From: Aliterella sp. RAGGC_92
Lineage (GTDB): Bacteria; Cyanobacteriota; Cyanobacteriia; Cyanobacteriales; Chroococcidiopsidaceae
Length of the DNA: 20,181 bases
NCBI GenBank assembly: GCA_030826005.1
Contig: JAPJOW010000052.1
Location: 1 to 20,181 of the forward strand
Direction of reading: 5' to 3'
Below are positions 1 to 8,020 of this stretch, piece by piece. The notes under the pieces are model-generated. The model made no database searches. It was not told where the DNA came from and worked only from the letters and a program-made list of their open reading frames with translations. How positions within the stretch are numbered: position 1 is the first letter of the stretch; each line of letters opens with the position of its first letter. The position numbers and the translations under genes are program-made.

Positions 1-190
1 CTCTTATAGTTACCGAGAAGAAGAAGCTGAAAATTCTAGTGCTGGGAAAAGTGAATCTGTCTACGATGCTGACTTTCGAGTGCTAACACCGCCTTATAAA
101 TCGCCTAATTCAGTTCGAGATGATGACGATGATTGGGGATTTGATGATGATTTTGTTGATGATGAAGACGATTTACGCCCCTCTCGTTAG
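1..190 (+). CDS. C-terminal end of an acidic protein, possibly Ycf66 family (partial)
   Basis: An open frame enters from the left edge; the first complete codon starts at base 2 and the stop TAG is at 188-190, giving 62 residues. The tail is strongly acidic: after a short YDADFRVLTPPY segment come runs of Asp broken by Trp and Phe, and the protein ends RPSR. No domain is visible in what remains. A Tyr/Pro-containing segment followed by an acidic end reminds me of the variable C-terminus of cyanobacterial Ycf66 proteins, but that is recollection and not a demonstrable match. It lies 95 bp upstream of the GTPase gene on the same strand. The reading frame is well supported by length and absence of stops; the family name is weak. 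Confidence 0.5.
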   Translation, partial: SYSYREEEAENSSAGKSESVYDADFRVLTPPYKSPNSVRDDDDDWGFDDDFVDDEDDLRPSR

Positions 191-246
191 TAATTAAAGT
201 AGGGAGCTTTGGGTTAAGTGCGATCGCATTTCAAAGGGCAGAAGTT

Positions 247-252
247 TATAAT
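247..252 (+). promoter_or_regulatory. Possible -10 box upstream of the GTPase gene
   Basis: A perfect TATAAT hexamer lies 33 bp before the GTG start at 286. A transcript starting about 7 bp downstream would have a leader of roughly 27 nt. No good -35 hexamer sits at the usual distance (a HIP1 octamer overlaps that position), so activator dependence or chance cannot be excluded. Confidence 0.35.
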
Positions 253-285
253 AATTCTTGGGCTTATACGTCAAATATTTATCCT

Positions 286-1653
286 GTGAGCATTCGTCAA
301 ACATCTTCTGTACCTACGGCGGCGGAATCTCACCTCAACCGCGCTCGTGCTAGTATCCGCCAAGCGCTATCTTGGTACTCTAATAATTTACGCAAAGCTA
401 ATTCTTCGCAGTTTTCTAACTCTAAGTTACTCAAGCAGTTAAAACCAGAATTTGACGTTTTAAATTCTCTGGTAAATAAACTTGACTCCAACGTTATCAA
501 AATTGCCGCTTTTGGTTTAGTAAGTCGCGGTAAATCCGCCGTCTTAAATGCTTTACTCGGACAAAAGATTTTGCAAACCGGGCCTCTTAACGGTGTAACT
601 CAATGGTGTCGTTCGGTGCAATGGGTAGCCAATGATAAAATTCAAGTAGAACTCATCGATACGCCCGGATTAGATGAAATTGACGGCGAAGCGCGAAGTC
701 TGATGGCAGAAAATGTAGCTCGTCAAGCAGATTTAATTTTATTTGTAGTAGCGGGCGATATTACTCAAACTGAGTACGAAGCACTCTGCAAGTTGCGCCA
801 GTACCATAAACCGCTAATTTTGGTATTCAATAAAATCGATCTTTATCCCGATACCGACAGACAAGCAATTTACCAAAACCTGCGTCAATTAGGGGCAACA
901 AGAGGCGAAATGCTGCCAGATGAACTGGTCATGGTTGCCGCCGAACCAACCCCTATAGAAGTGCGCGTAGAGTGGGCTAATGGCGAAATTGGCTACGAGT
1001 GGGAAAACCCATCGCCGCAAATAGATGAATTAAAACAAAAAATTCTCAATATTCTCAATCGCGAAGGGCGGAGTCTTTTGGCGCTAAATGCTTTAGTTCA
1101 AGCTCAGGAAGCTCAAGAAAAAATTGCCTCTAAAACTGTAGCTGACCTTCAGCAGCAAGCAGAAGATTTAATTTGGCGCTATACGAAATATAAAGCATTA
1201 GCGATCGCTCTTAATCCTATTGCGGTATTAGACTTAATGGGCGGCTTTGTGACTGACTTAGCTTTAATTCGCGCTTTGGCAAAGCTATATAACTTGCCGA
1301 TGACAGGCTTTGAAGCTGCAAAGCTATTAAAAACGATCGTTTTTAGTTCTGGTGGTTTGTTGGTGGGTGAATTAGGTAGTAGTTTGTTTTGGGGATTTGG
1401 TAAAAGTACTGCGGCGCTCTCTAGCGGTGAAAATCCTTTAAACATTTCAACTTATGCAGGTGCGGCGGCGATTCAAGGCGGAATCGCCGCTTATGGTTGC
1501 TACGCGGTAGGACGAGCGGCGCAGATATACTTAGAGCGCGGCTGCACTTGGGGGCAATTTGGCGCTAGTACCGTAATTTCCGAAATTCTCGCCCGCACCG
1601 AGCCAAATACAATTATTTACCGCCTGCGGCAAGAATTAACATTTTTTGATTAA
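286..1653 (+). CDS. Era/dynamin-like GTP-binding protein with hydrophobic DUF697-like C-terminus
   Basis: The 455-residue protein has a complete GTPase core. The P-loop GLVSRGKS is at residues 77-84, DTPG (G3, Walker B) at 125-128 and NKID (G4) at 182-185, with a VAAEP segment near 216 in the G5 position. An N-terminal helical extension of about 70 residues precedes the G domain. After about residue 300 come Gly/Ala-rich hydrophobic helices (about 310-410) resembling the DUF697/YcjF module, which suggests attachment to or insertion in a membrane. Such bacterial GTPases are usually thought to work in membrane or envelope homeostasis; the substrate is unknown. Translation starts at GTG 286, with a poor Shine-Dalgarno sequence upstream. 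The gene follows the acidic-tail gene by 95 bp and is not tightly linked to the next gene. GTPase assignment is firm; a specific role is not. Confidence 0.85.
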   Translation: MSIRQTSSVPTAAESHLNRARASIRQALSWYSNNLRKANSSQFSNSKLLKQLKPEFDVLNSLVNKLDSNVIKIAAFGLVSRGKSAVLNALLGQKILQTGPLNGVTQWCRSVQWVANDKIQVELIDTPGLDEIDGEARSLMAENVARQADLILFVVAGDITQTEYEALCKLRQYHKPLILVFNKIDLYPDTDRQAIYQNLRQLGATRGEMLPDELVMVAAEPTPIEVRVEWANGEIGYEWENPSPQIDELKQKILNILNREGRSLLALNALVQAQEAQEKIASKTVADLQQQAEDLIWRYTKYKALAIALNPIAVLDLMGGFVTDLALIRALAKLYNLPMTGFEAAKLLKTIVFSSGGLLVGELGSSLFWGFGKSTAALSSGENPLNISTYAGAAAIQGGIAAYGCYAVGRAAQIYLERGCTWGQFGASTVISEILARTEPNTIIYRLRQELTFFD

Positions 1654-1953
1654 GCCATTGAGCGGATAACAACAAAATACTTGGGTATTGGATAGAGCAA
1701 TGCTAAGATGAGAATGCAATGACAATTATTTAGTTAAACAAGCATATTTAAGTAGATATCTAACTATCTACGATTATCTACTTTAAATTTAGCAAGTCGC
1801 CCTTGGACACGATGCTTTTGCAGATTAATATTTCAATCTACTGAGCGAATGTCTAAATATCAAGCGTGCATAAAATATGACTATATAGCTCACGTGGAAG
1901 ACCAAAAAAACAAGCAAATTAATGTCTAGCCAACAGCTACGGGGTTTTTGTAC
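1654..1953. other. Intergenic region of 300 bp with nested inverted repeats and a 26-codon ORF
   Basis: This AT-rich gap between the GTPase and anti-sigma genes holds no recognisable gene. AGTAGATA (1751-1758) is repeated in inverted form as TATCTACT (1775-1782), and the inner part also pairs with TATCTAC at 1765-1771, so two mutually exclusive hairpins can form. A short ATG-initiated frame of 26 codons runs 1849-1929, in the same frame as the anti-sigma gene and stopping just upstream of it. None of these has proven function; they could be operator half-sites, a leader or chance. Confidence 0.4.
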
Positions 1954-2400
1954 GTGATTACTATTTCACCACGTCCAGTCGGACGCAATTGCAGCACTAT
2001 TAGTTTTGCTTCAACTTTATACCTTTGCCCAATTTTAGACTTACTACTGGCGGAAGTGCCGGAAAAATGGCACGCCGAACTAAGATTAGGACTGCAAGAG
2101 GCGTTAGTTAATGCCGCCAAACATGGCAATAAGCTCGATCCTGGCAAAGTTGTAATTGTCCGCTTTTTTTTAGTGAGCGAATCTTACTGGTGGGAAATTG
2201 TCGATCAAGGGTGCGGGTTTACGCCCGATTGCGATTGCGATCGCGATCCCACCGATTTTTTACCTCCAGAAGTCTCAGAAAACGGGCGCGGAATGTGTTT
2301 GTTAAAAACAATTTTCGATCGAGTCCAGTGGAATGAAGCAGGTACAGAATTGAGATTGTGCAAGCAATTGTCTCGTTTCCGGCTGCCTTTATTTAATTAA
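1954..2400 (+). CDS. RsbW/SpoIIAB-like anti-sigma regulatory factor (HATPase_c_2 serine kinase)
   Basis: From GTG 1954 the product is 148 residues, the usual size of single-domain anti-sigma kinases. The GHKL ATPase boxes are visible. The N box LQEALVNAAKHGN carries Glu, Asn and His; the G1 box is WWEIVDQGCGF with the ATP-contacting Asp; the G2 box NGRGMCLLKTIFD is the glycine-rich lid. Family members bind a sigma factor and phosphorylate an anti-anti-sigma STAS protein on Ser; neither partner is in this window. TTG 1948 would add two residues; I prefer GTG 1954 because MITISPRPVGR looks like the family N-terminus. An in-frame TAG at 1927-1929 bounds any longer start. The TAA at 2398-2400 overlaps the stop codon of the convergent DUF6439 gene. 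Fold assignment is strong; partner identity is unknown. Confidence 0.88.
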   Translation: MITISPRPVGRNCSTISFASTLYLCPILDLLLAEVPEKWHAELRLGLQEALVNAAKHGNKLDPGKVVIVRFFLVSESYWWEIVDQGCGFTPDCDCDRDPTDFLPPEVSENGRGMCLLKTIFDRVQWNEAGTELRLCKQLSRFRLPLFN

Positions 2401-2702
2401 AAATCTGCTTTTTCTACCGCACCGTGACTGGGACAAGGAGGCGCAGAAATAGATCGATCTAACCATGCGGTAGCCTGTTGCAGTCGGGGATAAGCTTCGT
2501 CTGGATTGTCTTTGAGCAAAAACACCAAAGCTGCCGCCACTTGTTCGCTAGAACGCGCTTTGCGATTAGATTTGAGCTTATGCCAATCGTTGGGGGAAAT
2601 AGTCAATCGTTCAATCAAAGCTTGAGCTAGTTGGAGAGTGCTGAAGTCATTAAGCTGAGGAGTTTTGACACAATCTGTACTTTCAAGCATAAAATCGGGC
2701 AT
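2397..2702 (-). CDS. DUF6439 family cyanobacterial protein
   Basis: The 101-residue product starts with ATG 2702 (MPDFMLES). Its conserved-looking core runs from about residue 20 to the end: a helical stretch with LAQALIERL, then DWHKLKSNRKARSSEQ, then ALVFLL, and a characteristic end WLDRSISAPPCPSHG. I recognise this pattern as the small cyanobacterial family DUF6439, of unknown function. The frame stays open up to 2828, but that extension is low-complexity and antisense to the start of the divergent gene, so I reject it. ATG 2690 is an alternative start. On the minus strand TTGATA and TTTAAT with a 17-bp spacer lie immediately before ATG 2702; if that is the promoter, the downstream ATG would be used. 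The stop codon overlaps that of the anti-sigma gene tail-to-tail. Confidence 0.75.
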   Translation of the reverse strand: MPDFMLESTDCVKTPQLNDFSTLQLAQALIERLTISPNDWHKLKSNRKARSSEQVAAALVFLLKDNPDEAYPRLQQATAWLDRSISAPPCPSHGAVEKADF

Positions 2703-2739
2703 ATTAAAGTTTTCTAGTCTTACTGTATCAAGGGATCGT

Positions 2740-3099
2740 ATGCAGCCGCCAGAATCATCAAATCCCGATTCAAATGTAGATATTGAAGAAAGTCTTACAG
2801 AAGCAGAATCCGCCCTAACTGCCCTCAAACAACGTTACGCTCAAATAGAAAGCGATCGCCAGCGTAAAGTTGAACTTCAGCACAGGTTAGAAGAAATAAA
2901 CCCGCAATTAGCCAAAAACAAGCTACCAGAATTGCAAGCGGAAATTAAAGAGATTAAAGCCCAGTTGCAAGCAATAGAAATTAACTTAGAAAGTCAGCTA
3001 TTTACAGTAGATGTACTTAAAGAACCATTCTGGCAAGCCGTAAGGTTTGGGGGGCTAGGGATTGTTGTAGGCTGGATATTGAAGTCTTGTGCTAGTTAA
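2740..3099 (+). CDS. Small coiled-coil protein with C-terminal membrane anchor
   Basis: The 119-residue protein starts at ATG 2740, chosen because AAGGG lies 7-8 bases upstream; the open frame from TTG 2665 has no such signal and overlaps the divergent gene. Residues about 16-90 form a long charged heptad-like helix rich in Glu, Lys, Gln and Leu, with one break at INPQLAKNKLP. This is followed by a hydrophobic segment (FGGLGIVVGWILKSC, about 103-117) that could serve as a tail anchor. No enzymatic motif is present and I do not recognise a named family. It precedes asnS by 67 bp on the same strand and diverges from the DUF6439 gene with only 37 bp between start codons. Likely a cyanobacterial conserved hypothetical; function unknown. 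Confidence 0.7.
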   Translation: MQPPESSNPDSNVDIEESLTEAESALTALKQRYAQIESDRQRKVELQHRLEEINPQLAKNKLPELQAEIKEIKAQLQAIEINLESQLFTVDVLKEPFWQAVRFGGLGIVVGWILKSCAS

Positions 3100-3128
3100 A
3101 AAATTGAGATGAGGAAATTAGATTGTTT

Positions 3129-3152
3129 TCTTCCTTGTCCTCCTTGTCCCCT
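3129..3152 (+). repeat. Short pyrimidine tandem motif (CCTTGTCC-type) before asnS
   Basis: The leader of asnS contains near-tandem copies of TTCCTTGTCC and TCCTTGTCCCC. Pyrimidine-rich tandem motifs of this kind are scattered between genes in several cyanobacterial genomes. It occupies the region just upstream of the start codon and leaves no purine-rich Shine-Dalgarno sequence there. Confidence 0.4.
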
Positions 3153-3166
3153 ATTACTTATTTAAG

Positions 3167-4555
3167 ATGACGAGAAGTATTGCAGATATATTAAAAAACG
3201 GTCAGCCAGAAGAAGAATTGACTATCAAAGGCTGGGTTCGCACTAAACGCGACTTGAAGGGATTTGCTTTTATTGAAGTTAACGATGGCTCGTCTTTAGC
3301 TAATTTGCAAGTCGTGCTAAATTCGCAATTGCCAGACTACGAAAACTTATTAAAGCGGCTCAATACTGGGGCTTCGGTGGAAGTTACAGGGAAATTAGTA
3401 CCATCCCAAGGCAAAGGGCAGCGCATTGAGTTACAGGCACTAGCAGCCACCGTATACGGCGAAGCTGATGTCGATACCTACCCTTTGCAAAAGAAACGCC
3501 ATTCTTTTGAATTTTTGCGGACAATTGGACATTTGCGATCGCGTACTAATTCTTTTGGCGCAGTTTTTCGGGTGAGAAATGCCTGTGCAACGGCTATTCA
3601 CCAGTTTTTTCAACAACGCGGCTTTTTGTGGGTGCATACGCCCATTATTACTAGCAGCGATTGTGAAGGTGCGGGGGAGTTATTTACGGTTACGAGTTTA
3701 GATTTAAAGAAAGTTCCAGTTACAGATAAGCAAGAAGTAGACTATAGCCAAGACTTTTTTGGCAAACCCGCTTATTTAACTGTAAGCGGACAACTAGAAG
3801 CGGAAATTATGGCAATGGCTTTTAGTAATGTCTATACCTTTGCACCAACTTTTAGAGCCGAAAACTCCAACACTTCTAGGCATTTAGCAGAGTTTTGGAT
3901 GGTAGAACCGGAGATGGCTTTTTGCAACTTGCAAGGCGATATGGATTTAGCCGAGGCATTTTTAAAGCACGTCTTTAAGTATGTAATGGAAACTTGCCCG
4001 GAAGACATGGAGTTTTTTAACGAGCGCATTGATAAAACTGTAATTGAAACCGCCCAAAATATTATTGACAATGAGTTTGCGCGCTTAACGTATACCGAAG
4101 CGATCGCCCTTTTAGAAAAAGCTCCCGTAAAGTTTGAGTATCGGGTAAGTTGGGGTTTAGACTTGCAATCGGAACACGAACGTTATTTAGCCGAACAGTT
4201 ATTTAAAAAACCTGCGATCGTTACCGATTACCCCGTAGGGATCAAAGCTTTCTATATGCGTTTGAACGATGACCAAAAAACTGTTAGCGCTATGGATATT
4301 TTAGCCCCCAAAATAGGCGAAATCATCGGCGGTTCGCAACGGGAAGAACGATTAGATGTATTAGAACAGAGAATGAGAAATCAAGGCTTAAATCCAGAGG
4401 ATTTGTGGTGGTATTTGGATTTACGCCGTTATGGTACAGTTCCCCATGCTGGTTTTGGCTTGGGTTTTGAACGCTTGGTGCAATTTATGACCGGAATGGC
4501 AAATATCCGCGATGTGATTCCGTTCCCGCGTACTCCACTAAGTGCAGAATTTTAG
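3167..4555 (+). CDS. asnS: Asparagine--tRNA ligase
   Basis: This 462-residue class IIb aminoacyl-tRNA synthetase charges tRNA-Asn with asparagine using ATP in the cytoplasm. The N-terminal OB-fold anticodon-binding domain covers about residues 17-105 (IKGWVRTKRDLKGFAFIEVND). The catalytic domain follows with WVHTPIITSSDCEGAGELF (motif 1 region, 155-173), motif 2 with FRAE at 229-232 followed by SRHLAEFWMVEPE, and motif 3 GFGLGFERLVQFMTG at 429-443 with the ATP-binding Arg. The length matches bacterial AsnS, and the Asn-type signatures fit AsnRS better than AspRS or LysRS. ATG 3167 gives the normal family N-terminus (MTRSIADILKNG). It is the second + strand gene after the coiled-coil protein, 67 bp downstream, and converges on the CLC gene. 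Confidence 0.97.
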   Translation: MTRSIADILKNGQPEEELTIKGWVRTKRDLKGFAFIEVNDGSSLANLQVVLNSQLPDYENLLKRLNTGASVEVTGKLVPSQGKGQRIELQALAATVYGEADVDTYPLQKKRHSFEFLRTIGHLRSRTNSFGAVFRVRNACATAIHQFFQQRGFLWVHTPIITSSDCEGAGELFTVTSLDLKKVPVTDKQEVDYSQDFFGKPAYLTVSGQLEAEIMAMAFSNVYTFAPTFRAENSNTSRHLAEFWMVEPEMAFCNLQGDMDLAEAFLKHVFKYVMETCPEDMEFFNERIDKTVIETAQNIIDNEFARLTYTEAIALLEKAPVKFEYRVSWGLDLQSEHERYLAEQLFKKPAIVTDYPVGIKAFYMRLNDDQKTVSAMDILAPKIGEIIGGSQREERLDVLEQRMRNQGLNPEDLWWYLDLRRYGTVPHAGFGLGFERLVQFMTGMANIRDVIPFPRTPLSAEF

Positions 4556-4646
4556 AAATTGGGAGTTATCCAGTATAAAAAAGTTATAACCTCCCTCTAA
4601 CCTAAAACCAACTTATGGCAGTTGCTAGAGAATAATAAGATTCAAT
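4556..4646. other. Convergent intergenic region between asnS and the CLC gene
   Basis: The 91-bp gap must hold the 3' ends of both transcripts. GGGAGTTAT near 4560 can pair imperfectly with ATAACCTCCC near 4590 with a bulge, a possible weak bidirectional terminator. No strong GC stem with a T tract is visible. Confidence 0.25.
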
Positions 4647-7313
4647 TTACTTAGAAATTGCACTGCGTACCAAAATAGCCGTGCAATTTACCTCAAGCGC
4701 AATTTCTACGGGAATATTGCCATTGATTGCTTGTTTGAGCAATCCTTCTCTACTTGCTCCCAATACTACGACATCAAATTTTTCCGACTTAACTTGCTCG
4801 ATTACTCCTTCAATTACCGAATTAGCTTGTAGGGAAGCCGCCGTTACGGGACTTTTTAAGTGGCGCTGGCGCACTAAATAGCGCATGGCTTGTTCCAAAA
4901 CTTGAGTATTTGGCGACTGGCTGGAATTAAATACTTGACAAAAATGTACTAATGGGTAGCTAGAAAGAGTTAGTAAGGAAGGTAATAGTTGCATAGCCGT
5001 ATGAGAATTAGGGCCTCCAGCAATTGGTACTAGCCAACGATTTAATTGCGTGTTGGGTAGCAAGCAGTAAGATGGCGCGATCGCCTTGCGCTTGGTAGGA
5101 AGGGAAAAATAAAGATGTTGCTGGGATTCTTGAGCAAACTTAACTAAAACTACTTCACAACTTGCCTGTCTAATTAAAGTATCGGCAACACTGCCAAAAA
5201 TTCGCCCTGGAGTTATGGTTTTACCTTTCCACCCCATTAAAACTAAATCGATATGGCGCTCTTTGATGATTTCTAAAATCGCGGAAGCGGGATCGTGGGC
5301 GACACGAATTTGCGTATGCAAAGGAATATTAAATTTACGCGCCTCTGCTTCCGCTTGACGCAATAACCGCCGACTGTTGGCAGTATTTACGGAAGTTTCC
5401 GCCGGGGAACTATTGCGAGAAACTAAAATTACTTGAACGCACTCTAATTCGTAATGGCGATCGCGCGCAATTGCTAAAGCAAATTGTAATAAAGCATTAG
5501 CCGTGTGGGGATTGGCTAAAGGTACGAGCATTCGTCCTTGTCCGATGGCAGGCGATCGCGTTTGATAAACGGTGTAAGAAGGTTCTGGTTGCGGCCCAAT
5601 GGTACGATGTTCGCCATTAAGTTTATCTGCTTCGGCGCGGATAATATCGGCGCGGGTAATAATCCCAATTAGCTTTCTTTGCTCTACTACAGGCAATCTG
5701 CTTAAACCATAGCGATCGAGTAAGTATAAAACATCGCTTAAACTCGCATCGGGACTTACGGTTACAGGTTGGGGAGTCATGATCGCACTTAAACGAGTAT
5801 CTCCTGATAAGGCGCGATCGCGCATTTTGGCTAAATCTGTTTGCGTCACGATCCCCACTAACTTACCTTCATCTACTACCGGGAATCCGCGATGGTGAGA
5901 GCGAGAAAACGCCTGTACTGCCTCGTCTAGGGTCATCTGCACGCCTAAAGTTTCAACGCGCGGCTGCATGACGTTTTCGGCAGTTAGGGTAGTTAATAAG
6001 CCTTGACTTGGCGCTGAATCTAAGTTAATGCCATTAAAAGCTAAAAGCTTGTCGTAGAGAGAACCGGGAGCAATTTTTTCGGCAATCAAATAGGAAGTAA
6101 CCGAGCCAATCATTAACGGCAAAACTAAGTTAAAATCGGTAGTCATCTCAAAGACAATAGCGATCGCCGTCAAAGGAACTTTAGAAACAACGCTAAAAAA
6201 AGCCCCCATCCCCGCTAAAGCGTAAGTAACGGGCGAACTCATTCCCGTTAAGTTGTATTCCACTACCCCTACTAAATAACCCAGTGTCGAACCCATAATT
6301 AAACTAGGAGCAAATACCCCACCTGGCGCACCCGAACCCGACGCAAGTATAGTGAGGAGAAATTGGGCAATAAAAGCGATCGCCGCCATGTACCAACTAG
6401 CTTCTCCTGTCAGTACAAATTCGCGCAAACCTGTATTATCGCGAAATTCGCGCGGAAGTAGAGAAACAGCGATCCCCGAAACAAATCCGGCGATGGCAAT
6501 CCTTAATGGTAAACTCACGTGCAGTCTTTGGTACAGCTTTAAACTGGTAATAATTCCTTGATTGAATAACGAGCCGAGTAACCCCGCTAAAATTCCTAAA
6601 ATGATATAAAAAGGAATTTCTCCCAAAGAGAAGCTCGTAACATTTGCTGTTAATTCTAGATTTAGCTGCAAACTCCTACCACCCAAAAGCCGGGAAACTA
6701 CCGCTCCCACAAAAGAGGCAATAATTGCTGTCCCTAAAGTTATCCCCGATAAATCTTGAAGTAATTGCTCAACTACAAATAAAACTCCTGTAATTGGAGC
6801 ATTAAAAGCTGCCGCCAAGCCCGCCCCCGCACCTGCCGCAATTAGCTGGCGGCGATGATCGGGAGACATGGGCAAATAACGACTTAATCCCCCCGCCAAA
6901 GCTGCGCCAATATGTACGGTTGGTCCTTGCCTACCTAAAGTTAACCCCGATCCCAAGGCTAGGCTGGCACTAGCTAACTTAACTAAACCAATCCGCCAAG
7001 AAAGTTTAATTGGAAAGTTGGCAAGACTTGCTTTAACATCAGGAATGCCGCTTCCACGAGCTTCGGGGGCTAATCTTTGAATCGCCCACCCAGAAAGAAA
7101 ACCAAAACCGCCGCCAATTAGGGGTAAAACTAGCCAATCTGGTTGTAAAGTTGAAGACTGAACGCGCCACGAACCAAGCCAGCCAGAACTAAATTTGAGA
7201 AAAACCGCAGCAATAGCTGCAACTAACCCAATAATTACCGCATAAGCGATCGCACTTGTTCGGCTTGGTTGCAGCCATTGGCGCAAACGCTGTTGTATAG
7301 CAGGAAGTAGCAT
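4647..7313 (-). CDS. CLC-family chloride channel/transporter with CBS pair and two Usp domains
   Basis: The 888-residue protein combines an N-terminal CLC membrane domain (about 20-425), two CBS domains (about 445-500 and 507-562) and two universal-stress-protein domains (about 595-727 and 765-885). CLC signature loops are GSGIP (87-91), GRQGP (127-131) and GGVFAP (331-336), and a Tyr at 420 matches the central chloride-coordinating Tyr. At the external gating position (Glu148 of E. coli ClC-ec1) there is Gln129, and at the internal proton glutamate (Glu203) there is Gln183, so proton coupling is doubtful. The first Usp domain keeps the ATP-binding pattern G-x2-G-x9-G-S (GWKGKTITPGRIFGS); the second is degenerate. 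CBS and Usp domains suggest gating by adenine nucleotides, in the plasma or thylakoid membrane. It appears to be a single-gene unit, 107 bp from the SGNH gene stop. Confidence 0.93.
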   Translation of the reverse strand: MLLPAIQQRLRQWLQPSRTSAIAYAVIIGLVAAIAAVFLKFSSGWLGSWRVQSSTLQPDWLVLPLIGGGFGFLSGWAIQRLAPEARGSGIPDVKASLANFPIKLSWRIGLVKLASASLALGSGLTLGRQGPTVHIGAALAGGLSRYLPMSPDHRRQLIAAGAGAGLAAAFNAPITGVLFVVEQLLQDLSGITLGTAIIASFVGAVVSRLLGGRSLQLNLELTANVTSFSLGEIPFYIILGILAGLLGSLFNQGIITSLKLYQRLHVSLPLRIAIAGFVSGIAVSLLPREFRDNTGLREFVLTGEASWYMAAIAFIAQFLLTILASGSGAPGGVFAPSLIMGSTLGYLVGVVEYNLTGMSSPVTYALAGMGAFFSVVSKVPLTAIAIVFEMTTDFNLVLPLMIGSVTSYLIAEKIAPGSLYDKLLAFNGINLDSAPSQGLLTTLTAENVMQPRVETLGVQMTLDEAVQAFSRSHHRGFPVVDEGKLVGIVTQTDLAKMRDRALSGDTRLSAIMTPQPVTVSPDASLSDVLYLLDRYGLSRLPVVEQRKLIGIITRADIIRAEADKLNGEHRTIGPQPEPSYTVYQTRSPAIGQGRMLVPLANPHTANALLQFALAIARDRHYELECVQVILVSRNSSPAETSVNTANSRRLLRQAEAEARKFNIPLHTQIRVAHDPASAILEIIKERHIDLVLMGWKGKTITPGRIFGSVADTLIRQASCEVVLVKFAQESQQHLYFSLPTKRKAIAPSYCLLPNTQLNRWLVPIAGGPNSHTAMQLLPSLLTLSSYPLVHFCQVFNSSQSPNTQVLEQAMRYLVRQRHLKSPVTAASLQANSVIEGVIEQVKSEKFDVVVLGASREGLLKQAINGNIPVEIALEVNCTAILVRSAISK

Positions 7314-7420
7314 TTTTTAAACGAGAAAGGATAGAAAAAACTGCTATTAGGATGCTCTTTAATCGCTTAGTGACTTATATAAGGCTTGATTTGTTGCAGT
7401 CCTCACCTATAGTTATATGC

Positions 7421-8008
7421 TCACTTAAACCAAGATAACCAAGGTTGCCAATTTTGCACTAATTGAGCTAACTGTGCGTAGCCCTCTGCACGAGGATGAG
7501 CGCCATCATTTGCTTTTGCCTCGTTTATCCATACATTGGAAGCTTGTAAGGTAGTAAAAACCTCCAAGTAAGGGACATTAATTTCATCGCAAATAGAGGC
7601 AAAACCCGCCGATAAACGAGCAATTGTTTGATTTTGTTCTTCGTCTCCTACCGGGGGAGTTCCTACCATCAACACCGGAAACATTTGTTTGGCTATCTTT
7701 AAAATGTGGCACGTGTTTTCTAAAGAAGTTTCTAAAGCAACGCGAGTTTTTCCGTTTTCTATTGTCGTATCGTTGACACCAAAGGAGAATACAATTCTTC
7801 CCTGATGTTCTGGACGTAAACGATAAGATACTTCTTGTTGCCAACGCTTTTTTAGTTCTGTGCTAGTTTCTCGCCTTACGCCTAGATTGTAATAAGTAAC
7901 ATCATGACCCTGATGGCAAGCGTTAGCGCAGATTCTCCCCACCCAACCCAAACACTCAGGATCGCCCGTACCGTTAACAAAAGACTCCCCAACAAAGCAA
8001 ATACGCAT
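7421..8008 (-). CDS. SGNH/GDSL-family hydrolase
   Basis: The 195-residue protein carries the four SGNH blocks. Block I is GESF with nucleophile Ser9 (Asp of GDSL replaced by Glu), block II is NLGVRRETS with Gly43, block III is GVND with Asn79, and block V is DGAHP with Asp168 and His171 completing the triad. Such enzymes hydrolyse esters or thioesters of lipids or sugars; the substrate cannot be told. No signal peptide is seen, since the N-terminus MRICFVGESF goes straight into the catalytic strand, so it probably acts in the cytoplasm. ATG 8008 lies 12 bp downstream of the stop of the TldE-like gene, so the two are very likely co-transcribed. Family assignment is firm; physiological role is unknown. 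Confidence 0.88.
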   Translation of the reverse strand: MRICFVGESFVNGTGDPECLGWVGRICANACHQGHDVTYYNLGVRRETSTELKKRWQQEVSYRLRPEHQGRIVFSFGVNDTTIENGKTRVALETSLENTCHILKIAKQMFPVLMVGTPPVGDEEQNQTIARLSAGFASICDEINVPYLEVFTTLQASNVWINEAKANDGAHPRAEGYAQLAQLVQNWQPWLSWFK

Positions 8009-8020
8009 AACAAAGTTGCT

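Noticed and set aside
2665..2739. TTG start at 2665 for the coiled-coil gene
   Set aside because: ATG 2740 has a good Shine-Dalgarno sequence (AAGGG), and the earlier start would overlap the divergent gene.
2703..2828. N-terminal extension of the DUF6439 gene up to 2828
   Set aside because: The extra 42 residues are low-complexity, lie antisense to the start of the coiled-coil gene, and precede the conserved core; ATG 2702 or 2690 is more sensible.
7584..7844. 86-codon minus-strand ORF inside the SGNH hydrolase gene
   Set aside because: It lies in another frame of the same strand within a gene whose motifs are all in the main frame; composition is not protein-like.
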